Source: CAZMGT01 sp964565895 (lineage in GTDB: Bacteria > Armatimonadota > Zipacnadia > UBA1398 > CAZMGT01). Taken from it: a DNA stretch of 64,000 nucleotides. A program made the position numbers and the translations under genes. The DNA lies in the NCBI GenBank assembly GCA_964565895.1, contig CAZMGT010000009.1, forward strand, positions 14,786-78,785, given 5' to 3'. Under the pieces are notes generated by a model. That model was not told the DNA's origin and did not search any database. It was given only the letters and a program-made list of their open reading frames with translations. Shown piece by piece: positions 1-8,614 of this stretch; position 1 is the stretch's first letter, and each line of letters opens with the position of its first letter.

Positions 1-579
1 GTCTTCGACGAAAACTTCGCCGGCGTCGTGCGCGGGCACCCCGAGCGCTGGGCGATCAATCGCATCGAGGCTTGGGAGACGATCGTCTCCGGCGGGGCGG
101 GCTTTGACAACCTCGACTGGTCGTTTACCACGCACGACCCCACAGGCTCGGGCAAGGAGGCGATCGGCGACGGGCGGCGGCTGGATGGGCGCGCCCTGCG
201 CAGACAGCTAGGCGTTCTTGCGCGGCTGTGGCGCGAATGTGGGCCGGAAAAGATGCGGCCGAACTTCGACCTGCCCGCGAAAGCGCCGCGGCATTGCGAG
301 GCGCTTGTAGCCAGCCGCAGCGACGGCTCGCTTTACGTTGTTTACCTTGCGGACACGCGCCGGAGCGAGGAAGGGTTTGGGCGGCCCCTGCGCGGCAAGC
401 TGAGCCTCGGCCCAGGGCTTGCCCGCGGGCGGTACGACGTCCTCCTGCTCGACCCCAAGACCGGCGAGCGGCAAAAGCTGACCACGGTTTTTTCGACGGA
501 GGGGCGCGTGGAGCTTGCCCTGCCCCAGTTTACGGAAGATTGCGCCCTGCTCCTCTATGCTCGGGAACGCGGCGGCTAG
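1..579 (+). CDS. C-terminal part of a glycoside-hydrolase-like protein (5' end outside window)
   Basis: The reading frame is open from base 1, so this is the 3' part of a gene that begins before the window; the GTG at 28 is internal. The visible part has an aromatic/Asn-Asp stretch ([12 protein letters not shown]) followed by a region ending in beta-strands ([28 protein letters not shown]). This arrangement, the end of a TIM barrel followed by a small beta-sandwich, resembles secreted glycosidase-like proteins of the DUF4038 or 'putative collagen-binding' type. The N-terminal catalytic half is missing, so substrate and activity cannot be judged. The stop overlaps the stop of dut on the other strand (tail to tail). 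Family assignment is by general resemblance only. Confidence 0.6.
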   Translation, partial: VFDENFAGVVRGHPERWAINRIEAWETIVSGGAGFDNLDWSFTTHDPTGSGKEAIGDGRRLDGRALRRQLGVLARLWRECGPEKMRPNFDLPAKAPRHCEALVASRSDGSLYVVYLADTRRSEEGFGRPLRGKLSLGPGLARGRYDVLLLDPKTGERQKLTTVFSTEGRVELALPQFTEDCALLLYARERGG

Positions 580-1031
580 CGGCCGGAGTGGCCGAAACCC
601 CCGGCGCCGCGCGCCGTGTCGTCCAGCGACCGGCGCTCGACGAGCACCGCCCGGGCTACGGGGGCGATGACCATTTGCGCGATGCGCTCGCCCCGGCGAA
701 TGACGAACGGCTCTTTGCCCAGGTTAGCCAGGATGACCTTAACCTCGCCGCGATAGTCCGAGTCGATCGTCCCCGGGGAGTTGAGCACGACCAGGCGATG
801 GTTTAGCGCGAGGCCGCTGCGCGGGCGCACCTGCGCCTCGTAGCCCTGGGGAATGGAGAGGCGGAAGCCGGTGGGCACGAGGGCCACCTCGCCCGGGGCG
901 ATCGTTAGCTCGCCGTCCACCGCCGCGCACAGGTCCATTCCCGAGGCTCCCGCGCTCATGTAGCGGGGCAGGGGAAGGTCGCGCCCGTGGGGCAGCCGCT
1001 CCACGGCGACCTGGACCGTTGCCTGGCCCAT
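576..1031 (-). CDS. dut: dUTP diphosphatase (dUTPase)
   Basis: Hydrolyses dUTP to dUMP and PPi, keeping uracil out of DNA and supplying dUMP for dTMP synthesis. At 151 residues it has the normal length of the trimeric enzyme, and all five motifs are visible: motif 1 AGASGMDL (27-34), motif 2 RPRSGLA (69-75), motif 3 [14 protein letters not shown] (84-97) with the catalytic Asp, motif 4 RIAQMVI (116-122) and motif 5 [10 protein letters not shown] (141-150), which closes over the substrate. The ATG at 1031 is chosen because the family begins shortly before motif 1; an upstream in-frame extension would run into the dehydrogenase stop. It lies 10 bases after that gene and probably closes the operon. 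Confidence 0.95.
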   Translation of the reverse strand: MGQATVQVAVERLPHGRDLPLPRYMSAGASGMDLCAAVDGELTIAPGEVALVPTGFRLSIPQGYEAQVRPRSGLALNHRLVVLNSPGTIDSDYRGEVKVILANLGKEPFVIRRGERIAQMVIAPVARAVLVERRSLDDTARGAGGFGHSGR

Positions 1032-1041
1032 CGCTCCTCGC

Positions 1042-2097
1042 TCACTCCTCCATAACGCGCACGGCAACCTTTATCGCCGCCGTCTTTTGCTCCATGGCAA
1101 AGCGCAGCGCCTCGCCCGTGTGCTCCAAGTCGTAGCGCCGGGTGATCATCGGCTCCACGTTAATCCGTCCCGCGGCGATTAGCTGCACGCAGTCCTCGAA
1201 CACGTTGGCGTAGCGAAACACGCCGCGAATGTCGCACTCGCGCGTCATCATTTCCATAATGGGATACTCAAATGAATCTTCCGGCGCGAGGCCCACGATA
1301 ACCACAATGCCCCCGGGCTTAACGCAGTGCACGGCCTGGGCTTGGGTCAGGGCCAGCCCGGCGCACTCCAAGACGACATCGGCGTAGCGCCCTCCGGTAA
1401 TCTCGGCCACAGCGCCGACGAAGTCCGTCGTCGCCGCGTTGACGGCGTGCGTGGCCCCGAGTTTTTTGGCCATCTCCAGCCTGCTCTCCACAACGTCGGA
1501 GGCGATGATCGTCGTCGCCCCCTCGGCGATCGCCGCTTGGAGGGTCATTAGGCCAATTGTCCCGCAGCCTAAGACAGCGACGGTGTCGCCTCCCTTCACC
1601 TCGCCGCGGCGGCAGGCCCACATCCCTACAGCAAGGGGCTCGACGAGTGCTCCCTGCTCCGTGGGCATGCCCTCGGGCAGTTTGTAGAGGAAGTCCGCGG
1701 GCCAGTTTACCACCTCGCGAAATGCCCCGTGATGGGGCGGCGTGCCCATAAACACCACGTCGCGGCAGACGTTATAGCGGCCCGTGTGGCAAAACTCGCA
1801 GTGGCGGCAGGGAACGCCGGGCTCAACAGCCACGGCGTCGCCGGGCTTAACGTTCTTTACCTCCGCGCCCACCTCTTCCACAATCCCGCAGCACTCGTGG
1901 CCCAAAATAAGGGGCTCCGTGACCACAAACGGCCCAATGCGCCCGCGCTCGAAGTAATGGACATCGGAGCCGCACACGCCCACGGTGTGAATGCGCACGC
2001 GCGCCTCGTCGGGCTTAAGCGGCCCGGGAGCGGGCCATTGCTCAATCCGCACGTCGCCCACACCGTGGAGCACTGCGGCTTTGATTGTCTCGGCCAT
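1042..2097 (-). CDS. Zinc-dependent alcohol/sorbitol dehydrogenase family protein (MDR superfamily)
   Basis: A 351-residue medium-chain dehydrogenase, probably oxidising a polyol or sugar alcohol with NAD(P)+. Seen in order: the catalytic-zinc Cys in GVCGSDVH, the second zinc region in GHECCG, four structural-zinc cysteines in a lobe containing [16 protein letters not shown], and a Rossmann motif VLGCGTIGL. The overall pattern is closest to sorbitol/xylitol/threonine dehydrogenases; the substrate cannot be read from sequence. The ATG at 2097 is preceded by GGGAGAAGG at good spacing, which decides the start although the frame stays open much further upstream. It lies in the same strand run as the division genes but has no obvious functional link to them. 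Confidence 0.88.
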   Translation of the reverse strand: MAETIKAAVLHGVGDVRIEQWPAPGPLKPDEARVRIHTVGVCGSDVHYFERGRIGPFVVTEPLILGHECCGIVEEVGAEVKNVKPGDAVAVEPGVPCRHCEFCHTGRYNVCRDVVFMGTPPHHGAFREVVNWPADFLYKLPEGMPTEQGALVEPLAVGMWACRRGEVKGGDTVAVLGCGTIGLMTLQAAIAEGATTIIASDVVESRLEMAKKLGATHAVNAATTDFVGAVAEITGGRYADVVLECAGLALTQAQAVHCVKPGGIVVIVGLAPEDSFEYPIMEMMTRECDIRGVFRYANVFEDCVQLIAAGRINVEPMITRRYDLEHTGEALRFAMEQKTAAIKVAVRVMEE

Positions 2098-2135
2098 TGC
2101 CTTCTCTCCCTTCGCCTCGGCCGCGCTGGTTGTCT

Positions 2136-2435
2136 TCAGCCAAGAAGCTCCTCGAGCTTGCACTGAACCTCGTCGTGCGACAGCCCAAGGACAAGCACGC
2201 GCTTTGCGCGCGAGCGCTCGCCAGCGACGATGCTCACCGCGGAGCGGCGCACGCCGAGCAGCTCCGCGAGAAAGGCGCACAGGGCGGCGTTTGCCGCGCC
2301 CCCTACCGGCGGCGCGCTCACGCGCACGCACAGCGCACCGTTTCTCTCCCCGGCAATTTCGTTCCTCTTTGCCCGCGGGACGACGCGCACGGCAAACTCC
2401 ACGCCGCCCCCGCGCTCGCGCAGCTCGATCTCCAC
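2136..2435 (-). CDS. DUF167 (YggU family) small protein
   Basis: A 99-residue protein of the DUF167/YggU family, function unknown. The hallmark core is visible: VRVVPRAKRNEI near residues 17-28, then RVSAPPVGGAANAAL (38-52) and a C-terminal part with the typical spacing. In many bacteria yggU lies in one cluster with yggS, proC and a YggT-type membrane protein; here yggS and proC are in the same minus-strand run a little upstream, so the neighbourhood supports the call. The gap to the CPBP gene is only 4 bases, suggesting translational coupling. Confidence 0.88.
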   Translation of the reverse strand: MEIELRERGGGVEFAVRVVPRAKRNEIAGERNGALCVRVSAPPVGGAANAALCAFLAELLGVRRSAVSIVAGERSRAKRVLVLGLSHDEVQCKLEELLG

Positions 2436-2439
2436 TATG

Positions 2440-3921
2440 CTACAACCCCTTAAGCAGGACGATTACCGCAAGCTGCCCCCCGTTAAGCAGCCCGTGGGCG
2501 ACCATCGCTGGAAACAGCGACCCCGTGCGCTCGCGCAAATGGGCAAGCATGACCCCGATAACCACGAGCTGGGGAACCATGAACCAGTCCATGTGCAGCA
2601 GCGAAAAGAGCACCGCGGAGAGCACCGCCGCCCAGCCCGCGGACATGCGCGTGCGCAGCGCGCCGTATACGCAGCCGCGAAACAAAAGCTCCTCGAACAC
2701 CGGCGCGACGAGCCCCACGAGGAGAAACAAAATAATGACCTCAACGGGGCTCTTTGCCCCCAAGATCACGGCCATTACGGGGTTTGTGGACACCCCGTCG
2801 TTGGGGAACAGCCGCGACATAACCACGCCGATGCCGGCGACGATGGGGTAGATGGCGACCAGGCCGCCCGCGCCCCAGAACACGGCACGCGCCCGGCCCA
2901 CTGCCCGCAGGCCCAGCGCTCGCGCCGCCTCAACCGCCGGCCACACGGGGGCGAAAAGCACCGTGGCGCACACGGCGAACGCCGCGCAAAGGTAGGAAAA
3001 AGCCATTCCTAGAACGACGGGCAAGCCGCCCTTCTCCCCGCCGAACAGCGCGGACCAAAACGCCGAGGCTGTCGCGGAGACGACGAGCATTAGCCCCGCG
3101 CCGGCGAGACCGTCGAGCACCGTCCAGGGAAAGGGCGCGCGCGGCGGCTGCGCCTCGGGCAAATGCTCGGGTAACGGGTCTTGCCAGTCGGGCTGGCGCG
3201 AGGCGGCCGCCTGCGCGCTGAGCCACACGAGGTAGCCCAACAGCAGCAGCGGCCCGAGCAAAAGCGCAGCGCCCGCAACCCCGAACACGACGCCCAAGCG
3301 GAGAAGGGCAACCGCTCCCTGCCGGCGCGCCGCGGCTTGCTCGGCCCGGGCAAGCTCGCTCTCGCCAGCAGAGGCGAACAGCAGCCGGCGCAGAGCGCTT
3401 GCCGCCCAGCGGGGCTCGCTGTCGCGCAGGATGCGCGCGGCGGCCAGTTGCGCGGCGGAGCTGGCGTTTGGAGCGAGGGCTTTGCGCAGGGGCTCGAGCC
3501 AGGGCGGCTTGGCCGCCGAATGAAAGTCGCTGAGGTAAGATCGCGCGGCTCCCAGGTCGCCCTCTAACGCGGCCAGCGCGGCGAGGCGCAGGCGAACCTC
3601 GGCTCCATCGCGCGAAAGCAGGCGCTTAAGCCGCTCCTGCGCCTGCTCGGCCAACTGCCGGGACGTGCCCCGTAGGGCGCCCTCGCCGAACAGGGGGAGG
3701 TAGGTGGCCGCGGCGGCGCACACGTCGGCATCGAGCAGCGCGGCGCGCGTGGAGATCTCGCGCTCGAGCTGCGCCGGCCGGCCGAACAGCGCGGCAAGCA
3801 CCAGGGCCAACGCGCCGGCGGTGACGACAACCACCTTTGCCCTGGGGCCGAGCACCGTAGGCGACCAGGGGCGCGGCTCGGGCTCGGGCGGCACTGGCGC
3901 CGGAGGGGGAAGGTCGTTCAT
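2440..3921 (-). CDS. CPBP (CAAX/Abi-like) family intramembrane protease with N-terminal helical domain
   Basis: A 493-residue polytopic membrane protein. The C-terminal third has the signature motifs of CPBP intramembrane glutamic proteases: EELLFRG near residue 410, a His in SLLHMDWF near 443 and a His in VAHGLLNG near 476. Before this lie a Pro-rich cytoplasmic start (1-25), one membrane helix (about 30-47), an Ala/Leu/Arg-rich helical segment of roughly 150 residues that is probably outside the membrane, and further membrane helices. The helical segment is an addition to the plain family domain and may recognise substrates. Family members process prenylated peptides or bacteriocins or act in immunity, but the bacterial substrate here is unknown. 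It sits between divIVA and yggU in the division run. Confidence 0.88.
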   Translation of the reverse strand: MNDLPPPAPVPPEPEPRPWSPTVLGPRAKVVVVTAGALALVLAALFGRPAQLEREISTRAALLDADVCAAAATYLPLFGEGALRGTSRQLAEQAQERLKRLLSRDGAEVRLRLAALAALEGDLGAARSYLSDFHSAAKPPWLEPLRKALAPNASSAAQLAAARILRDSEPRWAASALRRLLFASAGESELARAEQAAARRQGAVALLRLGVVFGVAGAALLLGPLLLLGYLVWLSAQAAASRQPDWQDPLPEHLPEAQPPRAPFPWTVLDGLAGAGLMLVVSATASAFWSALFGGEKGGLPVVLGMAFSYLCAAFAVCATVLFAPVWPAVEAARALGLRAVGRARAVFWGAGGLVAIYPIVAGIGVVMSRLFPNDGVSTNPVMAVILGAKSPVEVIILFLLVGLVAPVFEELLFRGCVYGALRTRMSAGWAAVLSAVLFSLLHMDWFMVPQLVVIGVMLAHLRERTGSLFPAMVAHGLLNGGQLAVIVLLKGL

Positions 3922-3972
3922 AGTGGGGGAAAGATTCGCCCGCGCGGGGCAGGGGCCTTCGCTGCGCCGCGA

Positions 3973-4677
3973 CTAGCCCGGCTCGCCGGCGGGGGCGTGC
4001 GTTTTGCGCAGCCACGCCGGCGGAGCGGAGCGCTCGCCGTGGCCTTCTGCTGGGGGCTCGCCCGCGGGCTGCTCCGGCGGGGCGGAGGCTTGCTCTTCAT
4101 CCTCGGGCGCGGGCGAGGGCCCGTGCGCGCCTTGCTCTGCGCGCTCTGCCGAGGGCTGGGCGGGCTGCTCGTCGGGTTGGGTTGCGCTATAGGCCTCGAC
4201 CTTGCGCTGCTCCGCGGCGCGCAGCCGCGCGAGGTCCTCCTCTACTCGCTGGAGATAGCTGGAGAGCAGCGCGCGGAAGTCGAGCAAAAACGCCTCGCGC
4301 GCGTGCAACAGGTCGGCGATTTCGCGCTCGAGCTCGATGCGGTCCTGGCGCGCGCGACGGAGAATCTCGCGTGATTCGGCCTCGGCCTCGCGGACGACGG
4401 CGGCGGCCTCCTGCCGCGCCGCCTGGCGGATCTCCTCCGCCGTGCGCTGGGCAAGGACGAGGCTCTCGTTAAGGTTCTGCTCGATGCTGCGGTAGCGCTC
4501 GAGCTCGCGGGTGAGGGACTCGAGCTGCTCCTTTAGCCGCGCGTTTTCCAGAAGAAGCTCCTCGTAGTTGTCGACAATCTCCTGGCGAAACTCCTCGATC
4601 TCGCGCACGGAGTAGCCGGACAGGCGCGGCTTTTTGACAAACTGGCGCGACTCGATGTCCACGGCGCTCAGGCGCAT
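3973..4677 (-). CDS. divIVA: DivIVA-domain cell division/polarity protein
   Basis: A 234-residue coiled-coil protein. Residues 1-45 match the DivIVA N-terminal domain (AVDIESRQF, then GYSVREIEEF), which in this family binds curved membranes; 40-160 is a long heptad-rich coiled coil; 165-234 is a low-complexity Glu/Pro/Ala/Gln tail with a basic end. The usual Phe-Arg before Gly-Tyr is replaced by Leu-Ser after a short insertion, so membrane contact may differ from the Bacillus protein. DivIVA relatives mark poles and septa and organise wall growth. Its position behind yggS-sepF-proC mirrors the ylm/sepF/divIVA cluster of Gram-positive bacteria and is strong contextual support. It starts 7 bases after proC ends. 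Confidence 0.88.
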   Translation of the reverse strand: MRLSAVDIESRQFVKKPRLSGYSVREIEEFRQEIVDNYEELLLENARLKEQLESLTRELERYRSIEQNLNESLVLAQRTAEEIRQAARQEAAAVVREAEAESREILRRARQDRIELEREIADLLHAREAFLLDFRALLSSYLQRVEEDLARLRAAEQRKVEAYSATQPDEQPAQPSAERAEQGAHGPSPAPEDEEQASAPPEQPAGEPPAEGHGERSAPPAWLRKTHAPAGEPG

Positions 4678-4684
4678 GGCACGC

Positions 4685-5497
4685 TCAGCTCCCCAGTTGT
4701 CGTGATCTTCGGGCAGCGGCGGAGACGGCGTCGATCACCGCGCCGCGAAATCCGCGGCCCTCCAGCGTGGCCAGGGCCTCGATCGTCGTCCCCCCGGGCG
4801 AGCACACGCTGTCCTTGAGCTGCGCGGGGTGTTTGCCCAACGTGCGAACCATTTCGCCCGCGCCGACTAGAGTTTGCGCGGCGAGGGCCAGGGCAAGGTC
4901 GCGCGGCAGCCCCTCGCGCACCCCGCCATCGGCCAGGGCTTCGATAAACAAAAAGGCATAGGCCAAGCCGCTGCCGGAAAGCCCGGTGACGGCGTCTATC
5001 TGCGCTTCCTCGACCTCGAACGCCGCCCCCGCGGCGCGGAAGATCTCCAGCGCGAGGCGCATTTGGGCGCGGCTCACGTGCCGCCCCGGGGCGAGCGCGG
5101 AGGCCGCCTGGCCCACGGTGGAGGCGATGTTGGGCATTGCCCGAACAACGGCGCTTTGGGCAGGGAGGAGAGCCTCGATCCTCTCCGTGCTCACCCCCGC
5201 GGCCACGGAGATAAACAGCTCGTTGCCGGAAACCAGCCCCTCGAACTGGCGCAGGCAGGGCTCTACCTGGTGGGGCTTTACGCAAATGAGGACAACATCG
5301 GCCCCGGCCAGGCACTCCTCGAGCGCGGCGCACACGCGCACACCCGTCTGCCGGCCGAGGGCGCGGGCCACGGCCCTGCGCACGTCGAAGGCGCGCACCG
5401 AAGCGGGGGAAACATCGGGGTGCGCGGCCAACGCGCGGACCAAGCTTCCCCCCATTGCCCCAACGCCGACGACGGCGATCTCTTTGTCGCCAAGCAT
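4685..5497 (-). CDS. proC: Pyrroline-5-carboxylate reductase
   Basis: Catalyses the last step of proline synthesis, NAD(P)H reduction of 1-pyrroline-5-carboxylate. The 270-residue protein has the Rossmann motif VVGVGAMGGSL at the N-terminus, the VVRAMPNIA region in the middle, and the family signature around LSGSGLAYAF and CSPGGTTIEAL in the helical C-terminal dimerisation domain. Start and stop are shared tightly with sepF: its ATG overlaps the sepF TGA by one base (TGATG), a typical coupled junction. proC sits next to yggS and sepF in many genomes, so its presence in this division run is conserved rather than accidental. Confidence 0.95.
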   Translation of the reverse strand: MLGDKEIAVVGVGAMGGSLVRALAAHPDVSPASVRAFDVRRAVARALGRQTGVRVCAALEECLAGADVVLICVKPHQVEPCLRQFEGLVSGNELFISVAAGVSTERIEALLPAQSAVVRAMPNIASTVGQAASALAPGRHVSRAQMRLALEIFRAAGAAFEVEEAQIDAVTGLSGSGLAYAFLFIEALADGGVREGLPRDLALALAAQTLVGAGEMVRTLGKHPAQLKDSVCSPGGTTIEALATLEGRGFRGAVIDAVSAAARRSRQLGS

Positions 5498-5907
5498 CAG
5501 TCGCTTCCTTCGTCCCTGAGCAATATTCCGCCGCTGGAGATAAACGCCCGCTCCTCAACGTTAATCCGCTGGTCGGGCGGGGTGAACAGATATATCCCGT
5601 TGCCAATGCGCTCGGTGAACCCGTCCATGGCAAAGCACACGCCGGAGAGGAAATCGATGATCCGCTGGGCCTCGAATTGGTCGGCCCGCTCGAGATTGAC
5701 GATTAGCGCCCGGCGCTGTTTGAGATATTGCGCGGCGTCCTCGGCCTGCTCTAAGGTTATCGGGCGGCGGAAGACGATCTCCGAGGTCGGCTCCTCCTCA
5801 TAGGTGTCCTCGGCAAACGCCTCGTCTTCGGCGGCGACGAGCGGGTCGTTAACGCCCACGTCAAACGGCGTGTAGCTTTTCACGCGCTCCCAGAACCTGC
5901 CGGGCAT
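5497..5907 (-). CDS. sepF: Cell division protein SepF
   Basis: SepF polymerises into rings that anchor FtsZ filaments to the membrane and shape the septum in Terrabacteria. This 136-residue protein has a short basic/aromatic start (MPGRFWERV) suited to membrane binding, an acidic linker (about 20-45), and the core domain from about residue 50 (IVFRRPITLEQA...RALIVNLE, then IDFLSGVCFAMDG with the conserved Gly). The ATG at 5907 is chosen over a TTG 39 bases upstream because GAGGTGA lies at proper spacing before it. A SepF/DivIVA pair is a useful marker of Terrabacterial ancestry. Confidence 0.92.
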   Translation of the reverse strand: MPGRFWERVKSYTPFDVGVNDPLVAAEDEAFAEDTYEEEPTSEIVFRRPITLEQAEDAAQYLKQRRALIVNLERADQFEAQRIIDFLSGVCFAMDGFTERIGNGIYLFTPPDQRINVEERAFISSGGILLRDEGSD

Positions 5908-5951
5908 ATCGCGGTCACCTCTCACCTCGCGCTGGGCGAGGAGCAATGGCC

Positions 5952-6644
5952 TTAGCTCGGTCGGGGGCCAAAAATGGCCTGCCCGACGCGAATCATCGTC
6001 GCCCCCTCTTCAATGGCCACCTCGAAGTCGCTGGTCATCCCCATGGACAGGTGATCCATTCGTACCCCATCCAGCCCCATCCTCTGCAGCTTCTCGGCCA
6101 GGGCGCGGGTTTGGGCGAAGATCGGGCGCACCTCCTCCGGGTCTTCCACGAGGGGGGCCATGGTCATCAGGCCGCAGATCTCCAGCCCCTCGAGCGCGGC
6201 GAGCTCGGGCAGCACCTGGGGCAGCTCCTCCGGGGCAAAGCCGAACTTCGTCTGCTCGCCGGAGACGTTGACCTCGATCAGCGCGCGCTGCCGCTTGCCC
6301 TGGGCGAGCGCCCGCTTAGACACCTCGCGCGCCAGGCGCACGCTGTCGATGGAATGGATCCACTGCGCCATGCCCACCGCGGCCTTCGCCTTGTTGCGCT
6401 GTAGGTGGCCGATAAAGTGCCACGTGGCACGCGGGCCGATGGCCTGATATTTGCGCTGCATTTCCTGGACGAAGTTCTCCGCTATGTTCGCGACCCCCGC
6501 GGCCAGTACCTCCTCGATTTCCGCCACGGTGCGCGTTTTAGTGACAGCGACCAACAACACATCCTCGCGGCGGCGGCCGGAGCGCTCACACGCCGCGCAA
6601 ATGCGCTCCTCCAGCCGCGCCAGGCGCTCTTTTATCTCGGACAT
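5952..6644 (-). CDS. YggS/PLPBP family pyridoxal-phosphate homeostasis protein
   Basis: A 230-residue fold-type III PLP-binding protein. The PLP lysine is in LVAVTKTR near residue 35, followed by the family motifs IAENFVQE, WHFIGHLQRNK, the IHSID segment, and LSMGMTSDFEVAI with the phosphate-binding TMIRVGQAIFG at the end. Family members carry no catalytic activity but buffer free PLP and influence amino-acid pools. The ATG at 6644 fits the usual N-terminus (MSEIKERLARL); a candidate promoter lies only about 30 bases upstream, overlapping the alternative TTG at 6680. It is the first gene of the yggS-sepF-proC-divIVA series. Confidence 0.93.
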   Translation of the reverse strand: MSEIKERLARLEERICAACERSGRRREDVLLVAVTKTRTVAEIEEVLAAGVANIAENFVQEMQRKYQAIGPRATWHFIGHLQRNKAKAAVGMAQWIHSIDSVRLAREVSKRALAQGKRQRALIEVNVSGEQTKFGFAPEELPQVLPELAALEGLEICGLMTMAPLVEDPEEVRPIFAQTRALAEKLQRMGLDGVRMDHLSMGMTSDFEVAIEEGATMIRVGQAIFGPRPS

Positions 6645-6677
6645 TGTCCCCGGCCCCCTGTCCCCGTAGTTGTGCTC

Positions 6678-6706
6678 CAATTACCACCGCGCCAGCGCCC
6701 AGTCAA
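6678..6706 (-). promoter_or_regulatory. Candidate sigma70-type promoter for yggS-sepF-proC-divIVA
   Basis: On the minus strand a TTGACT hexamer (6706-6701) is followed by exactly 17 bases and a weak -10, TAATTG (6683-6678), which is preceded by TGG, an extended -10. Transcription would start near 6671, about 27 bases before the yggS ATG. The -35 and spacing are good but the -10 is poor, so this is a moderate prediction. Confidence 0.42.
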
Positions 6707-6826
6707 CAGGGCCGGAGGACAGGCAAACGGATAACGCCGAGGTTTTGCGCGCGGTTCAGCGGGCGTGGGGGGCGGTGCGAAAAAGGCGCGCCTGGGCGAC
6801 AACGACGCGCAGGGTTTGGGCAAACG

Positions 6827-8437
6827 CTAAGGGGTGGCCGCTGTCGTGGGGATGGGCTGGTCGGCGTTAAGCCTAATCGTCCGGCGGGGCAACTGCTCGG
6901 TAACGGGGACGTCGAACTCCTTGCCCGCCCCGCGGAGGATGTAGCGCCCGAACTTGAGGTTGTCGAACACGGCGCGATAGCCCTGGCCGCGGATATAGCG
7001 CAGCTCCTGCTCCAGCGTCTCCCCGCCGCCCTGGAGGGTAAGGGTCACCGTGGCCGGTGTGTCGTGGATGACAATGATTTTTCCCTGCGCCTGGGGCTCG
7101 CTTGCCCGGCGCGGCGGGGGAACGGTTCCCAGCTTTAGCTTAAACCGCGTGGGCAGGGGCTTGGGCTCCTCGGCCTCTGGGTCGCGGTTTAGGCGCACGC
7201 GGAAGATGACATCGAGATAGGTCTTCCCCTCAAGCTCGCTAACCACCGCTTGCACGGGCGTTTCGATGTCGCTTTGCAGGGGCTGCCAACCCTGCTCGCT
7301 GTCCTCGTAGCTGGCGACTTCGATCGTGCATCGGTCGGGCGGGGGCGCCTGCTTGTCGAACCAGCACCACACGGGGACCTCAACGGTTTCCACGGCGCCA
7401 GCGCGTTCGGCGCGATGGGCCATGGCGCGGCCGACGAGCCGCCCCACGCCCCAAAGGATGAGCACGGCGACGATGGTTACCACGACGCCGAGGAGGAAGG
7501 CGACGACCTGGCCGCTGGCCTCGGCGGCTCTGTCGCGCACGGCCGCCGTCGCCGGCCCGCGGCCCAGGGTGGGGGCGCGCTCGCGCTGGACGGGGGGCGA
7601 GGGCGCGGGGGCCTCCTTCGCCTCTTCCGGCCGCTCCCCCGCAGGCGCGGCCGCCGCCTCGCGCGCCACGCGCTCGCCGAAGTGGCAGACGACCACGCCG
7701 ATGTTCCCCGAGCCGCCGTGCTCGTTTGCCGCGCGAATGAGCCGGTCCACGGCGATCGCCGGGCTGGCCGAGTCGCGCACAATGCGCTCGATCTCCCCAT
7801 CGGTAATCTCGCGCCACAGGCCGTCCGTGCACAGCAAAAGCACGTCCCCATCGTGCAGCTCAACGGTTTTTAGATCAACGCGCACGGCGTCGGTAATACA
7901 GCCCACGCCGTTGCTGGGGACGATCTCCCCGGACTCGTCGGTGGTCTCGTGGTCTTCGGTAAGCTTAGTAATGCCCCCGCCCGCGGGGAGGAGATAGGCT
8001 CGGCTGTCGCCGGCGTGGACGATTTTCGCCTCGTTGCCGGCGATCACCGCGGCGGTTAGCGTGGTGCCCATTCCCGCGATGTTTTCGTTATTTTCGGCAA
8101 ACGATTTAAGCGTCTGGTCAATGCGCTCGAAGACATAGCGGAGGAAGCTATCGAGGTCGTCGATTCCCGGGATGCCGGACTCTCCGCGGCGGGCGTAATA
8201 TTCCACCCCTTCTTCGAGCATATTAATCGCCTGGGCGCTGGCCACCTTGCCCCCCTTGCGCTGGCTTACGCCATCGGCCACGGCATAAAGCGCGCGCACC
8301 CCCGCGGCGTCGGCCAGGTCGCGAAACCGCGCCAGGAAGACGGTGTCCTCGTCGGGCAGCCCCGCAGCGCGCCGCGCCTCCCCGACATCGGTGCGCCCGG
8401 CGGCGTCCATCCGCAACACGCGCTGTTGGTCGTCCAT
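6827..8437 (-). CDS. PP2C-like Ser/Thr phosphatase with one transmembrane helix and C-terminal extracytoplasmic domain
   Basis: A 536-residue protein. Residues about 10-260 form a PP2C/SpoIIE-type domain: the PDEDTVF acidic motif, YAVADGVS, GMGTTLTAAVI, HAGDSRAYLL, LTEDH and LLCTDGLWREITD. The final metal-ligand motif, normally Asp-Asn, reads SGNIG, so the conserved Asp is replaced by Gly; activity may be reduced or changed. A Pro/Ala-rich linker, one membrane helix (VVAFLLGVVVTIVAVLILWG) and about 170 extracytoplasmic residues of beta-rich character follow. The architecture suggests a sensor that reports envelope conditions to a cytoplasmic phosphatase, perhaps opposing a Hanks-type kinase. 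It lies just upstream of the division genes on the same strand. The ATG at 8437 is chosen; a GTG at 8479 is possible. Confidence 0.85.
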   Translation of the reverse strand: MDDQQRVLRMDAAGRTDVGEARRAAGLPDEDTVFLARFRDLADAAGVRALYAVADGVSQRKGGKVASAQAINMLEEGVEYYARRGESGIPGIDDLDSFLRYVFERIDQTLKSFAENNENIAGMGTTLTAAVIAGNEAKIVHAGDSRAYLLPAGGGITKLTEDHETTDESGEIVPSNGVGCITDAVRVDLKTVELHDGDVLLLCTDGLWREITDGEIERIVRDSASPAIAVDRLIRAANEHGGSGNIGVVVCHFGERVAREAAAAPAGERPEEAKEAPAPSPPVQRERAPTLGRGPATAAVRDRAAEASGQVVAFLLGVVVTIVAVLILWGVGRLVGRAMAHRAERAGAVETVEVPVWCWFDKQAPPPDRCTIEVASYEDSEQGWQPLQSDIETPVQAVVSELEGKTYLDVIFRVRLNRDPEAEEPKPLPTRFKLKLGTVPPPRRASEPQAQGKIIVIHDTPATVTLTLQGGGETLEQELRYIRGQGYRAVFDNLKFGRYILRGAGKEFDVPVTEQLPRRTIRLNADQPIPTTAATP

Positions 8438-8561
8438 GGCCTGCGATGCCTCCCCGGCGGGTGGTCCGGCCCACGCCACGGTTTATCTTCTTTTCACGCC
8501 GCCCAGGAACCTTTTCCTTCCCCGGCGTCGCCCCGCGCGGCGAGCGCCAGGCAAAAATAAA

Positions 8562-8588
8562 ACCCGGAGCATACTAAGCGCTCCGGGT
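8562..8588 (-). terminator. Rho-independent terminator after the BsuPI-domain protein
   Basis: A perfect 9-base inverted repeat (ACCCGGAGC / GCTCCGGGT) with a 9-base loop is followed on the minus strand by a T-rich run (TTTATTTTT). It lies 26 bases beyond the stop of the secreted protein at 8615-9526 and ahead of the phosphatase gene, so it separates the two transcription units. Confidence 0.85.
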
Positions 8589-8614
8589 CGGTTTAGGCAA
8601 ACGCTCGCGCGGTG

